A stretch of DNA of 64,000 nt from Nectonema munidae (taxonomy: Eukaryota > Nematomorpha > Nectonematoida > Nectonematidae), in assembly GCA_030549495.1 (NCBI GenBank), contig JAUIRK010000964.1, positions 248,001 through 312,000 of the forward strand. The letters are read 5' to 3'. Made by a program: the position numbers and the translations under genes. The notes beneath the pieces were generated by a model. The model searched no databases. It had not been told where the DNA came from and saw only the letters and a list, made by a program, of their open reading frames with translations. Positions 45,602 to 56,991 of the stretch are shown here, piece by piece. Every line of letters begins with the position of its first letter. Within the stretch, counting starts at the first letter, position 1.

Positions 45602-46627
45602 CTCCAACCTGTATTCTACGATGATTCATCTCCAAACTATATACTACAATGATTCATCTCCAACCTGTATACTACGATGATTCATCTCCAACCTGTATAC
45701 TACGATGATTCATATACCTGTATACTACGTTGGTTCATCTCCAACCTGTATACCGCGATAATTCATCTCCAACCTATATAATATATTTTATCAAATAATC
45801 AAAATAAAATTCTGTAATCAAAGAATCGAAAAATATTCTTTAAAAAATCAAAAAATATCAAACTTTCTGTTCATATTTTGCTACCTCATACGATGTTACA
45901 AAAGTTATTACCTATACTTTGCAATTTGAACAATTTTAAATATTATATTTGTCGAATAATCAAAGAATCGAAAAATGTTCAAATCAAAAAATATTTATTC
46001 TTTTTAAATATATCGTTGGCTCCCCTTACTTTTAGTTTCGTATGTGCATAATTTGATAAAAATTAATTATTAAAGACTAGGTTTATCTTTCAATTTTAAA
46101 TGTAAGGGGAGCCAACGATATATTTAAAAAGAATAAATATTTTTTGATTTGAACATTTTTCGATTCTTTGATTATTCGATAATAAATATTTTTTGACTTT
46201 AACATTTTTCGATTCTTTGATTATTCGATAATAAATATTTTTTGATTTTAACATTTTTCGATTCTTTGATTATTCGACAAATATAATATTTAAAATTGTT
46301 CAAATTGCAAAGTATAGGTAATAACTTTTGTAACATCGTATGAGGTAGCAAAATATGAACAGAAACTTTGATATTTTTTGATTTTTTAAAGAATATTTTT
46401 CGATTCTTTGATTACAGAATTTTATTTTGATTATTTGATAAAATATATTATATAGGTTGGAGATGAATTATCGCGGTATACAGGTTGGAGATGAACCAAC
46501 GTAGTATACAGGTATATGAATCATCGTAGTATACAGGTTGGAGATGAATCATCGTAGTATACAGGTTGGAGATGAATCATTGTAGTATATAGTTTGGAGA
46601 TGAATCATCGTAGAATACAGGTTGGAG
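45599..46627. repeat. Large near-perfect inverted repeat (arms about 430 bp and longer)
   Basis: The left arm is 45599-46029 and the right arm 46101-46627; the spacer is about 70 bp. The inner tip is CGTTGGCTCCCCTTA against TAAGGGGAGCCAACG. Outer parts of both arms are seven or more copies of a 28-bp unit (TTCATCTCCAACCTGTATAC…). The right arm has about three copies of a 48-bp unit (AATCAAAGAATCGAAAAA…), while the left has one, which makes it longer. Two further 28-bp-like units follow to 46660. No coding content. It may be a foldback element. Confidence 0.92.
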
Positions 46628-46696
46628 AAGAATCATCGTAATATACGGGTTGGAGATAACACGCAAGTTGTCTACCCGCGTTCAACCGTACAGGTT

Positions 46697-46870
46697 ATGA
46701 GAATATATCATTACATATTAGAGAAGAGTTTTCTAAACTCTTTATACTGAAAAAATATTTCTTCAATATACAAATAAATTTAGATGAGAATATATCATTA
46801 CATATTAGAGAAGAGTTTTCTAAACTCTTTATACTGAAAAAATATTTCTTCAATATACAAATAAATTTAG
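46697..46870. repeat. Two tandem copies of an 87-bp unit
   Basis: ATGAGAATATATCATTACAT… at 46697-46783 is repeated at 46784-46870 with no visible differences. It is AT-rich and adjoins the 126-bp satellite. Confidence 0.9.
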
Positions 46871-46949
46871 ATTCTGAAAGTAGAGTCGCTTTATAATTGG
46901 GCTGGAAATTGTCACAGAATATAGGTAAAAATTTGTCCAAATGAAAAAA

Positions 46950-48487
46950 GCTTTAGTTTAAAATGCATCCCTTATCTCCTTAAATTTAATGCAGTAAACA
47001 ATAATAAAAATAATATTTATCCAAAACATATTTTTTCGAATCAAAGTGTAAATCAAACCCGCATTTAAATTTTGGTTGATTAATTCAAAATCTACAAATA
47101 AATTTAGATTCTGAGAGTAGAGTCGCTTTATAATTGTGTTAGAAATTATCACATAATATAGGTAAAAATTTGTCCAAATGAAAGGAGTTTTAAAATTTTG
47201 GTTGATTAATTCAAAATCTACAAATAAATTTAGATTCTGAGAGTAGAGTCGCTTTATAATTGTGTTAGAAATTATCACATAATATAGGTAAAAATTTGTC
47301 CAAATGAAAGGAGCTTTAAAATTTTGGTTGATTAATTCAAAATCTACAAATAAATTTAGATTCTGAGAGTAGAATCGCTTTATAATTGTGTTAGAAATTA
47401 TCACATAATATAGGTAAAAATTTGTCCAAATGAAAGGAGCTTTAAAATTTTGGTTGATTAATTCAAAATCTACAAATAAATTTAGATTCTGAGAGTAGAG
47501 TCGCTTTATAATTGTGTTAGAAATTATCACATAATATAGGTAAAAATTTGTCCAAATGAAAGGAGCTTTAAAATTTTGGTTGATTAATTCAAAATCTACA
47601 AATAAATTTAGATTCTGAGAGTAGAGTCGCTTTATAATTGTGTTAGAAATTATCACATAATATAGGTAAAAATTTGTCCAAATGAAAGGAGCTTTAAAAT
47701 TTTGGTTGATTAATTCAAAATCTACAAATAAATAGAAATTATCACATAATATAGGTAAAAATTTGTCCAAATGAAAGGAGCTTTAAAATTTTGGTTGATT
47801 AATTCAAAATCTACAAATAAATTTAGATTCTGAGAGTAGAGTCGCTTTATAATTGTGTTAGAAATTATCACATAATATAGGTAAAAATTTGTCCAAATGA
47901 AAGGAGCTTTAAAATTTTGGTTGATTAATTCAAAATCTACAAATAAATTTAGATTCTGAGAGTAGAGTCGCTTTATAATTGTGTTAGAAATTATCACATA
48001 ATATAGGTAAAAATTTGTCCAAATGAAAGGAGCTTTAGTTTAAAATGCATCCCTTATAAAGGTTGTATCTAATCTAAATAAAAGTAGACTATGATTATCC
48101 AACAAAACTCATTATTTCTTCAATGTGGATGTCGAAAATTATAATTATTTTATAAAAATATAGAAATAAATTTAGGATTAAAGTGAAAAAAAAAATTCAT
48201 GAGATTACTTATTGATAAAAATTGATTAAAACACATATTTTGATCTATTTATCTTTTCTTTAAAAATTTATATGCAGTAAACAATAATAAAATAATATTT
48301 ATCCAATTTTTTCGAATCAAAGTGTAAATCAAACCCGCACTTCAAAAGAAGTAAAAAACTAATGTTAATATATAAAAAACTGAAAACTAAAATGATTTTA
48401 TAAAAATCTAAAAATAAATAGTGGACTACGATTATCCAACAAAACTCGTACATTCAATCGACAAAACCACACACGCGTGCTAAAGAT
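46950..48487. repeat. Dispersed direct repeats flanking the satellite
   Basis: CTTTAGTTTAAAATGCATCC occurs at about 46951 and 48031. ATGCAGTAAACAATAATAAA followed by ATATTTATCC occurs at about 46989 and 48272. A segment with AAAAGTAGACTATGATTATC occurs at about 48080 and, with changes, at about 48421 and 48672. The region appears built by repeated duplication of a few modules. Confidence 0.8.
47069..48035. repeat. Satellite of eight 126-bp units
   Basis: Units containing TTTTGGTTGATTAATTCAAA start near 47070, 47196, 47322, 47447, 47573, 47698, 47789 and 47914. The sixth is shortened to 91 bp. Unit-to-unit identity is very high (single-base differences). Because 126 is divisible by three, one minus-strand frame stays open through several units (270 codons). 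That openness is explained by the period, not by selection. Confidence 0.95.
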
Positions 48488-48757
48488 GTGGTGAAGCGTA
48501 TGCGAGATAAGAATTCACTGCGCTCACAAACGCGTAATGCAAAATGTGTTCATCTTTCTTCGCATAATTATGCTCTAAAATCAATCAATAATGTGATTTA
48601 TTCTTCGCACACTGTCGGTATAATTTTTAACGAATGCCCTTCGTTAAAAATTAGAAAGGTTGTATCTAAACTAAATAAAAGTAGACTACGATTATCAAAC
48701 AAAACTCTTACATTTAATCGACATTTTTCACTTGAAAAAAAATTTAAAATTTATTAG
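48488..48757 (+). CDS. Unidentified basic 89-residue open frame
   Basis: The frame encodes MRDKNSLRSQTRNAKCVHLS, INNVIYSSHTVGII and LNKSRLRLSNKTLTFNRHFS, ending at TAG. It is rich in Lys, Arg, Ser and Asn. Its first 80 bases are clearly less AT-rich than the repeats around it. The segment RLRLSNKTLTFNR is echoed just upstream (about 48425-48455), so the 3' half belongs to the local repeat family. No domain recognised. It could be a fragment of an unknown element or accidental. Confidence 0.25.
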   Translation: MVKRMRDKNSLRSQTRNAKCVHLSSHNYALKSINNVIYSSHTVGIIFNECPSLKIRKVVSKLNKSRLRLSNKTLTFNRHFSLEKKFKIY

Positions 48758-49390
48758 AAAAATATTATACTGACCTCTACTGACCCATAAAAAGTAAAAA
48801 ATATATATTAATTTTCGACAGTTTTATTTAACTATGACATTTTAAAATGTTAAAACCCATATTCTACCTTTGTGAATATAAAATTTTGAAGAAATAATAT
48901 ATAAACTCATCACGTTAATTATTGGTATTTTTTGAAACTAGATAAAAGTTGACTGACCTCACATAAAAGCGGATTTTGAAAAAATAAAAATATATTTATT
49001 TGTAAAACCTAGCGTATTTTACCCACAAAGAGTATAGCTTCAAATCTTGTACATTCGATCAACATTTTTCACTTCAAAAATAATTTTAAATTTATTAGAA
49101 AAACATTATACTGACCTATACTACTGACCCATAAAAAGTAAAAAATATATATTAATTTTCGACAGTTTTCTTTAACTATGAAATTTTAAAATGTGAAAAA
49201 TCATATTTTACCTTTGTGAATATAAAATATTCAAAAAATATTTTATAAATTAAGAACGTTAATTATTATTGGTATTTTTTGAAACTAGATAAAACTTGAC
49301 TGACCTCACATAAAAGCAGATTTTGGAAAAATAAAAATATATTTATTTGTATAACCTAGCCTATGTTAACCACAAAGAGTATACCTTTCC
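48724..49390. repeat. Two diverged tandem units of about 325 bp
   Basis: ACATTTTTCACTT…, with AAAAAGTAAAAAATATATAT, ATTTTCGACAGTTTT and CTGACCTCACATAAAAGC, at 48724-49045 is repeated at 49049-49388 with many small differences and indels. It is AT-rich and older than the 126-bp array. Confidence 0.85.
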
Positions 49391-49666
49391 AATGACACCA
49401 TTTTCATTTAATTTTTTTTTAAAAAAGACACATTATGCTTAAACAAAACGGTGGTCCGTAATTTTTTCAAAAATTTAGACAAAATTTTTCGAAGTAATGT
49501 CCATTTATTAAAATTTTTTAAAACTTTTGCAAAAATAAATTATTCTAGAGTATGTAGCAAACGATAAGCTTTCTAATGATATATATATCATGAAAAGGAA
49601 ATATTGAAAAACAGTTGAATTCTTTCTTCAAATCAAACAAGTAAAAATTTTCAAAAAGTAGTATTG

Positions 49667-49725
<59 letters not shown>

Positions 49726-49865
49726 TACATAAACATTTCAACCAATCATATAGTTTTTATGAAATAAAACTGCAATTTCAAAGTTAAATTTTTTGAACTT
49801 TTAGGTAGAATTTTTGAAATGTGGCTTTCAATATGTATGTAAAATATTTTTTGAAAATTTTTATT
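49391..49865. other. No gene; includes (ATT)n microsatellite at 49670-49722
   Basis: About 17 ATT units run at 49670-49722. The rest is AT-rich with nothing recognised. Confidence 0.75.
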
Positions 49866-50723
49866 TTAAGTATATTTTTTAAGCATTTTACGATTTACAC
49901 ATTTAAATATATAATAAGGCTGGCAAGTTTTGCGAGTTGTCTCCCCGGAGGTCTTGCCAGACCTCTGATATGATTTTAGAGCGAAACCATTTGTCGCATC
50001 ACACAACCAAAAAATCTTTGCACCATATTTAGCAGGTTTTAAACTCTTCCAGAACAATAACTCCTGAAAGAATAAAGCTGCTCGTCTACAGTTAAGTGTT
50101 GGCTTGGAACGTAAAATTTAGTGAGATTTGAATCAAAAAGATCATATATTTTGCGTATTGCAGCTAATTTGTCTTCTTTTTACGTTCTCTTTTTGTAGAT
50201 CTGTCATCAAGTGACAACATAGAAATGAAATCTTTAAAACGATCTCTAGAGATTGCGCAACTATAAAAAGGTTTTGAGTCTCCTTTCTTGAAAAGATTGC
50301 TAACAAGTAAAATTATTTTTAACTGCACCAGCGCGAAGAAGAACTCCACCACAGGCTAATAATTCTCTCATCGAAAATTCTTTTACTTTTTCACCAAACA
50401 CTTGTTCGTAAACTCAAAAACTTTTTTAGCCATCTCATCTGTGAAAAAAAGTTTAAAAGATTCGATTTCTTTGGAAGGTTTTACTCTGGGCCCAGATTTG
50501 AAATTTATAATATTTCTCGCTGGCAACCTATTATAGAAAGAATTTGTTGTATATTACTCCTTGAAACCAAGTTGTTGGAAAAGGAAGAATATGAGCCATT
50601 ACTTGATCGAATATTCAATAAAATAGGGTCTCTTTCAAAATCCATAATGGAGAATGAATCATGAGAGCTTAACTCGACATCTAAAAAGTCGCTAAAGCTA
50701 TTACATTTTTCGCTTGAACTCAT
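49866..50723 (-). pseudogene. piggyBac transposase, N-terminal half
   Basis: From ATG 50723, an acidic Ser-rich start (MSSSEKCNSFSDFLDVELSS), then SFKLFFTDEMAKKVFEF, CAISRDRFKDFISMLSLDD, IYDLFDSNLTKFY, HLTVDEQLYSFRSYC with the first catalytic Asp, and KPAKYGAKIFWLCDATNGFA. Several frame changes occur. The end (GKTSGETTRKTCQPYY) overlaps in content the start of the half at 44775-45580, which also has GK…CQPY. The two may therefore be halves of one element with a small duplication or two separate copies. Confidence 0.82.
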
Positions 50724-50952
50724 ATTATTTTGAACAGAGAAATCTATTAAAAATGATTAAGGAAAGAATGGTACTGTTGTTGTTTCCGTGCAAAAAAATT
50801 AGTCTTTATTAGAGAGAGATGTTAAATGAAAGAAAAATGACATATGCCAAGTGAATAATTAGAGAGTGATAATGAGACTTGTCTTGCTTGACACTCACTT
50901 GAAAAAATATTACTACTCATATGTTGTGCATATACTTCTTCACACACTAACC
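50724..50952. other. Short spacer between piggyBac and hAT remnants
   Basis: AT-rich with a GAGAG patch. Nothing recognised. Confidence 0.4.
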
Positions 50953-52960
50953 CAGTGTTTCCCAAACTTTTTCAAACTAAAGCCCACCAAAGTTTCAAAA
51001 ACTTTTCTAACGCCCCTATTAAAAAATTGATACACAAATACATAAAAATGTTTTATTTATTTAAAAAGTTAGATATATGTTTTTTTCTTTTTGAATGCGA
51101 TGGATGAGTTTGATGTATTTGGTTCTATGGTGCTGAGAAGGAATCTTAAGCCGCCTCTGCTTGCGATTTGCAAACGATTTCTTTGTCTGCTGAGAAGCTG
51201 TGTATAACGAAACTGCGTTCAGCCATATACCTAGTAGGAAAAGAATGAAAAATATCCTATTTTTTTGCTATAATTTAGGAAATTTTTCAGGAAAGCAAGG
51301 TTGAATCTAAAAGGTTTGGTATGATTGTTTGAAGAGAGGCTTCAACTCGAAGTCATTTTTTAAGAGAATCAATTCTTGCATTTCACAATTAGTTTTATTT
51401 GTTGTATCATAAAGAAAAGGATTGATGAGCCAAACAGGTATTGGCTCACAATAAAACAAGGAGATCATATATTGTAGGACAATCAAACATCACGTCTTTT
51501 TTGAGCATATTCAAATTTGAAAATTGGAATAGCTCTTAACGACCAATATTTTGTCTGAAAAGTGAGTTTTTCAATGAATGCACAAATAACATATTTTGTC
51601 TTGATGAGATTTACCTCAGATTCTTGCAGTTGCAGATTTAGTTCATTACTTAGCGAAGCACATATATTTTCTCTGAGAAAAGTTATGATGGTTTCAAATA
51701 GAGAGTAAAACCGCTTAAACGAGTTTCCTCTTGATAACCACCCTACTTCGGTGTGTAAAAGCAGGCGATCAAATTCTTCATTGTTGTCTTTGCCAAGTTG
51801 ACGAAATAATCGCGAGTTAAGAGAAATATATTTTATTTTGTTCACTGCTGATATAATGCTATCAAGAGATTTATGAAGACATTCATTCAAGTTTTTTGCA
51901 ACTAAGTGCTGGCGATGAATAACACAGTGAACCGTGAGACAATTGAGAACATGTTTTTTAAAAAAGCAAGGAAACCTTTGTGTCTTCCCATTAAGACTGG
52001 AGATCCATCAGTTGAACAAGCAACGATATTAGTCAAAGAAGTTTCCTTCTCTTTGAAAAATACATAAACTTTATTGAAAATTGATTCTCCTTTAGTGTCA
52101 ATTTCAAGCTCATCAGCAAAAAAAACTCTTGTGAAACTTTTCCATTTTTAATGAAACGGATATACCCCAAAAGCAATGCCTAATTACCTGGAAGAGTAGA
52201 TTTGTCCAACTGTAAACTGAATTATTGACTTTTGGGCTTCTCATATAAAGTTTCTTCAATATTGCACGCTATCTCATCAATTCTTCTTTGTACTGAATTA
52301 TTACTAAGTGGAATTGAATTCAAAATAGTTTTGGGAAAAGGATGATGCACTACAGTACTCAGAAATTCTTCTATAGCTGGTAAAATAAGTTGTTCTCCAA
52401 TTGTGTGAGGTTTCCCTGATTTAGCAATAAATTTTGAGTATGAACAAACAAGCCCATCATCACACTTTTGTGATAAAGTATGAAATTCGATTCCAGTTAT
52501 TAAATTTTTCACGTAAGTTGTTGAAATATGAAATTTTTTCATTTGCTTTGTTTGAATTCATTTTGTTTAAAAACCCTGGATGGTTTCATTGCTTCATTTG
52601 AAAATACCTTTTCGTAAAGGAGACACATCGGCTGTTGTTCATAATTAAAAATGGAATAAACCCAAACCCAAAATACTCAACATTATACTGTCGACACTTT
52701 TTCTTTGAACTTTCTGCCATTTTTAAAATCTGTGAATAATGTGCTAGCTATGTGCACATGAGGCGAATAAAAAATTCAGAGAAAAATATCAGAAACATGT
52801 GGAGAGAAGTACACATCATACATGCTTTTGAATTATATGGAAAATCTACAGCGCCCCTTTGCGCGACTCTAACACCCCCTATCTCGAGCAAAACACTTGA
52901 CGCCCTTTGTGTCTTGATAACGCCCCCTAGGGGCGCTACCGCCCACTTTAGGAAACACTG
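50953..52960 (-). mobile_element. hAT transposon remnant (about 2.0 kb) with target duplication
   Basis: The ends are CAGTGTTTCCCAAACTTTTT on the left and, inward from the right, CAGTGTTTCCTAAAGTGGGC. Octamers CACTAACC (50945-50952) and CTCTAACC (52961-52968) flank it with one difference. The right end has a GC-rich GGCGGTAGCGCCCC palindrome. A transposase of the ZBED5/GTF2IRD2-related kind lies between on the minus strand. This is close to the length of an autonomous element with part of its C-terminus deleted. Confidence 0.9.
51300..52725 (-). pseudogene. hAT transposase, broken
   Basis: Order on the minus strand: a start near 52719 (MAESSKKKCRQYNVEYFGFG); SYSKFIAKSGKPHTIGEQL and IPLSNNSVQRRIDEIACNIE (52542-52222); then FDRLLLHTEVGWLSRGNSFK, RFYSLFETIITFL and an IEKLTFQTKYW segment (51890-51483); then WLINPFLYDTTN. 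LLLHTEVRWLSRG and PLSNxTVxRRI are hallmarks of this hAT group. Several stops and frameshifts lie between (about 52220-51890). The C-terminal FPTTYLCE-type domain was not found. Confidence 0.85.
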
Positions 52961-53133
52961 CTCTAACCTATAGTTATGGTCACACCATCCTTGCACTCTT
53001 AGTAGCGCGTTGTGTATTTTCTTATACATTTCCGAATTTAAAAAATTTTGGATAAAATACCCATGTAAAAATCTAATAGCAATTTTTATCACTGGTGTCT
53101 CGCTCACTTATACCCAAATAAAAAAACAGTTCA

Positions 53134-53288
53134 GAGGATAGGTATTACCAATTTATTGATTGATTTTTGACTGACCGATGCGACGCAGCCAATGCACGCA
53201 AATAGGTCTGCAATATCAAATTTTTCATGACAAAATGAAAACTTTGGGGAAGAGGATTTTGACTGAAATTTCTAATTTTTTTCCTATA
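53134..53288. repeat. Left arm of a 155-bp inverted repeat pair
   Basis: GAGGATAGGTATTACCAATT… to AATTTTTTTCCTA recurs in reverse complement at 55501-55654 with about six differences. The arms enclose 2.2 kb. They could be terminal repeats of an unknown DNA transposon. Confidence 0.88.
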
Positions 53289-55500
53289 CATTCCGAAATC
53301 CATGAATGTATTTTGATGCTTTAGAATAACAATTTCCCATCGTATCTGTAAAAACGAAAAATATTGTATTCTAATCCATTTTAAATGAATATATTTTCTA
53401 TACTAAATCATGGCACTATTAACTTATTATATATTATATATAAACTATGACAAAGTTAAAAAATCAAATAGACATAGAAACGTAAAAAACTAGTAAAGAT
53501 GTGTAACTTTGTTGTTCAAAGCTTGTTTTTAATTGCTAAAATTTTGAAAATAAACGAAAACTAGAAGTGATTCTCCAAACAATTCGTTTTAAGAGCTAAA
53601 AAAAATATCTAATTTTACAAATAAATTTTCCCAAACCTTTTAAGTAAAAAAATCATGACAGATAGGTTATATTATAACCCTTATTATAAAGTTCAGTTTG
53701 TTCTAAAGCTGTAAATTATTTGTTATCTTTCCTAAATAAGGAAAACCTCTGCGCATATACTTTGAATTGACATCCACAATCAACTAAAATTTACCCCAAA
53801 CTTGTTTGGTTTACATGGTAACTATTGGGTAAAAGGGCATCTAGCTTTTGTTGGAAACAGATGCTCGTAAGTTAGAGTCCTTGGATGTACAACGTTGAGA
53901 ATTAGGACCATATTGTTCTATCCGTGTGAAAAAATCCATTATCATTTAACTTCATCCTCATCTGTTGAAAAATTCTAAGATGCTTCATTAAATTGTTGTT
54001 TACTTCATCTTCATCTTGGCTCGAAGAAAAATCTAATCAAGAATATTCTTCATTAATACTTTGGATAAAGAGTATGGATTTGAAGCAGTTACACGTTTAT
54101 TCTTGGAATTATACACTTGAGATATAAAGCTTGTAATATTCGCGACGAAAAAATGGTTAAACTCCAAAAATCAATATCGTATGAATCAAAATAAAACAGT
54201 TTGTCAAAATGACCACTTTGTCTTTCCAGATATAACATGCTGCCACGATGAATATAATACTATATTTACTAGTCAACATAATATATTATTAAAAGTAGCA
54301 AATGCATGAGATTTTATTTAATGGTTAAATATATTTTGGTTTTTAAATTAAAAAAAGTGCTCATTTTGACCACATCGTCTTCCTAGTGTTTTAATACACA
54401 CATTAATGAAATTTTTTTAAATTTTGAGACTTAGAGGTCAGAAATAATTTTTTTTTAAATATTTGGGCATTAGCTAACACATTTTTTCACACTTTTCATA
54501 TCAAGATCTTTTCATCGGTATTCTCTAAGAATTTTTCTTGATTTTTTTAGTTTAAATACACATCAATAAACATTTTTTGAAGTTTTAGTCTAAAAAAATT
54601 TTTTCTAAACGAAATTTATCCTAATAAAATTTTGTGTTTAAAAATGATGAAACTACAATTGTAATCAGCTGTGTCGATGAGGGTTAAATAAAATTTACGT
54701 TAAAAGTCAGCTCAAGTTGGAATGTGGTGGGGGGGGGGGAGTTCATTTTTTAATAAATTCATCTTATAAACCTGAATAATCTGTTTTGTAATAAGAAGTA
54801 AAAAAAATGTGGAGTCGACATGATCGTGTCCTAGGGGTTCGTGAAAATATGGACAAGAGGTCTGACTATAAGAAAAGTGCAGCTGCTAATGACACAAACT
54901 AAGAATTTTTTTGATAAATTTTATTTTACAAGAATACATGAATACAGCTTATTCCTAATTATTTTATAAATTCATTAAAATTAGACTTATGAAGGCTTTC
55001 CTTATAAGACTATAAACAAAATCTTATTGAAGCTTCATAGTGAAAACGCGTAAATTTTACTGACTCTGTAGGGTGCAAAAAGACATTGATAAAACGCAGC
55101 CAGGAACACGATGCCTATAATTATTGCTTTCTCGCTACATATTCATATAATATTTATCGACTATCGCTATTCTACACTGGTTGAACGAGTGTAAGAAAAT
55201 ATTAGATGAATACTCTTCTGATACACGCATGAGAGTGAAGATGATTTGTATTTTATGATTCGTCTTTATTATAATAATTTGTACGTAAACAAAAAATGAA
55301 TGCTTCAGTAATCGATAAGATTTGCCAGATATCACATCTGTTTGAGCCCAGGAGTAGTGAGATGCGATCTTATGAGTTATATTGCAACTAGTACACTTGT
55401 TTTCGATAAAGAGATAATTGGATATTACTTCGTAAAATGGGCTGATTTCATATGATAATAGCCAATGGACTCCGCATAGACTTATTCAAAGTCATCTTGG
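53289..55500. other. Interior of the inverted-repeat pair; no recognised gene
   Basis: On the minus strand, 54245-53900 has short hydrophilic segments (SSSQDEDEVNNNLMKHL; DSYDIDFWSLTIFSSRI), which may be remnants of an acidic transposase start. I cannot assign them. A G-run occurs at 54730-54739. The remainder is AT-rich. Confidence 0.35.
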
Positions 55501-55654
55501 TTAGGAAAAAAATTAGAAATTTCAGTCAAAATCCTCTTCCCCAATGTTTTCATTTTGTCATGAAAAATTTGATATCGCAGACCTATTTGCGTGCATTGGC
55601 TGCATCGCATCGGTCAGTCAAAATTCAATCAATAAATTGGTAATACCTATCCTC
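55501..55654. repeat. Right arm of the 155-bp inverted repeat pair
   Basis: Reverse complement of 53134-53288. It is followed within 40 bases by a good splice acceptor (CTTATTTTCAG) and a piggyBac-like coding segment. Confidence 0.88.
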
Positions 55655-55694
55655 TATTAGATACACTCGTATTTTTATTCCTCTTATTTTCAGG

Positions 55695-55958
55695 CCTGAG
55701 CACCTGCAGCAGTTGGGTTTACACGAGGCCGAATCCAAATTTATATGTGAGACAATATGCTTTTTTGACGACCTATATTACCTGATGCATGAAGATCCCA
55801 ATTTCAAAGGAGTTTTTCTTATGTCCAATCAGCCCTTACGGCAAATTAAGTTAAATGGAAGCGAATATGAACCAGAAGCAAATGTCCTGTACAACGGATA
55901 CAAAGGAGGAGTAGATAGGACGAATGAGATGCTCCGAAGTAAAGTAAATCATTCTTAG
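55695..55958 (+). pseudogene. piggyBac-like transposase fragment
   Basis: After TTTTCAGG the frame reads PEHLQQLGLHEAESKFICET, then NFKGVFLMSNQPLRQI, EPEANVLYNGYKGGVDRTNE and MLRSK, ending TAG. YN-x-x-KGGVDRxxEML is the third catalytic motif of piggyBac transposases, and VFLMSN fits the preceding strand. The second Asp of the motif (DxxD) is Asn-Glu here. It is only about 88 residues. The intact acceptor just before it could mean an exon of a domesticated gene, but no partner exon was found. Confidence 0.55.
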
Positions 55959-56817
55959 ATTCCCGAATGTCACAATAGTTTGATAATATCCATGAATAAC
56001 TGCCATTCCCAAGCAAAAAAGGCGGGTATAAGATATTTTAATAGAGATTTATCGAATCGCGATGATTAATCGTGGCGACAAGCACACTGACCACAAGGAT
56101 AGCCATGTAACCAAGTATAATTATCACAACCACTAAACTACTTCTCGGACATAAGGCGGAATCGTATTTTACCAACCTGTAACAGTTGGTATTACTCTGT
56201 GATAAACAGTTTTTGCTAATATCACACTTTTATTCCAAATCAACATCGAAGAGTAAGACATAGATGCTATTTTATCAAGTATACATTAGTTCAATGTGAT
56301 TCACAAAGTTTCGATAATTTTTATTTATTCTGGGGGTATTTTTTTAAAACGACATTTAAATAATCTTGGCAAAGCATTTTCCTATATTTTTAATGCCCGG
56401 AGCTTTGCCAATTTTTTTATTTTAAATGCTTTTGGTGAGAAAGAACAAGAATGATTTTCTTCAAAATGTGAAATAGTTTTATTTAAGTAAATTACATACT
56501 TGATATTTTTAACTTCTTTTTATCATTATAAAAATAATAAAATGATCAATAATCTAAATTTCAAAGAAAAAATTAAATTCTTTAAATTTTTAAAAATTAA
56601 GAAGTAAAACACTCTAATAAAACCCATTTGTTTGAAGAACAAAAGAGACGAACTTAAGTGAAAAAGGAATAACTTAATGTAAAAATTAAAAAAATTTCAT
56701 GAACCCATCACATACAAGAATCTCGATTTAGACTTTAGAGGATTTAACTTGATAAAATTTAGAAAATAAAATATAAAAATCGGGTGCTGAAGGTGGCCCA
56801 TTAAATTAGTGATAAAA
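55959..56817. other. No gene seen
   Basis: AT-rich with no recognised exon, transposon end or repeat. Confidence 0.4.
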
Positions 56818-56991
56818 TAAAGAGGTGCACACTAAAATAAATAATTTATTGAGCACAAATTTTTAAAGAGTCTTTGCCTCAACCTACATCGTTTTCTCCC
56901 GCATATGTTTGAAAAGCCGACTGTCGGCGAAAATGTACTTTTTTTAAAATTTGTGCTCAATAAATTATTTATTTTGGTGTGCACCTCTTTA
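56818..56991. mobile_element. MITE (174 bp) with 44-bp inverted repeats
   Basis: Left TAAAGAGGTGCACACTAAAA and the following ATAAATTATT stretch pair with the right end almost perfectly for about 44 nt. The spacer is about 85 nt and contains GCCGACTGTCGGC. The ends start with TA, compatible with a TA target duplication of the Tc1/mariner kind. Confidence 0.82.

Noticed and set aside
46958-47770. 270-codon open frame on the minus strand
   Set aside because: It runs through identical 126-bp satellite units. A period divisible by three in AT-rich DNA keeps the frame open without selection. No domain and no unique sequence.
45599-49390. CRISPR-like or prophage-type repeat array
   Set aside because: The units are adjacent, not separated by unique spacers, and the context is animal DNA with introns and eukaryotic transposons.
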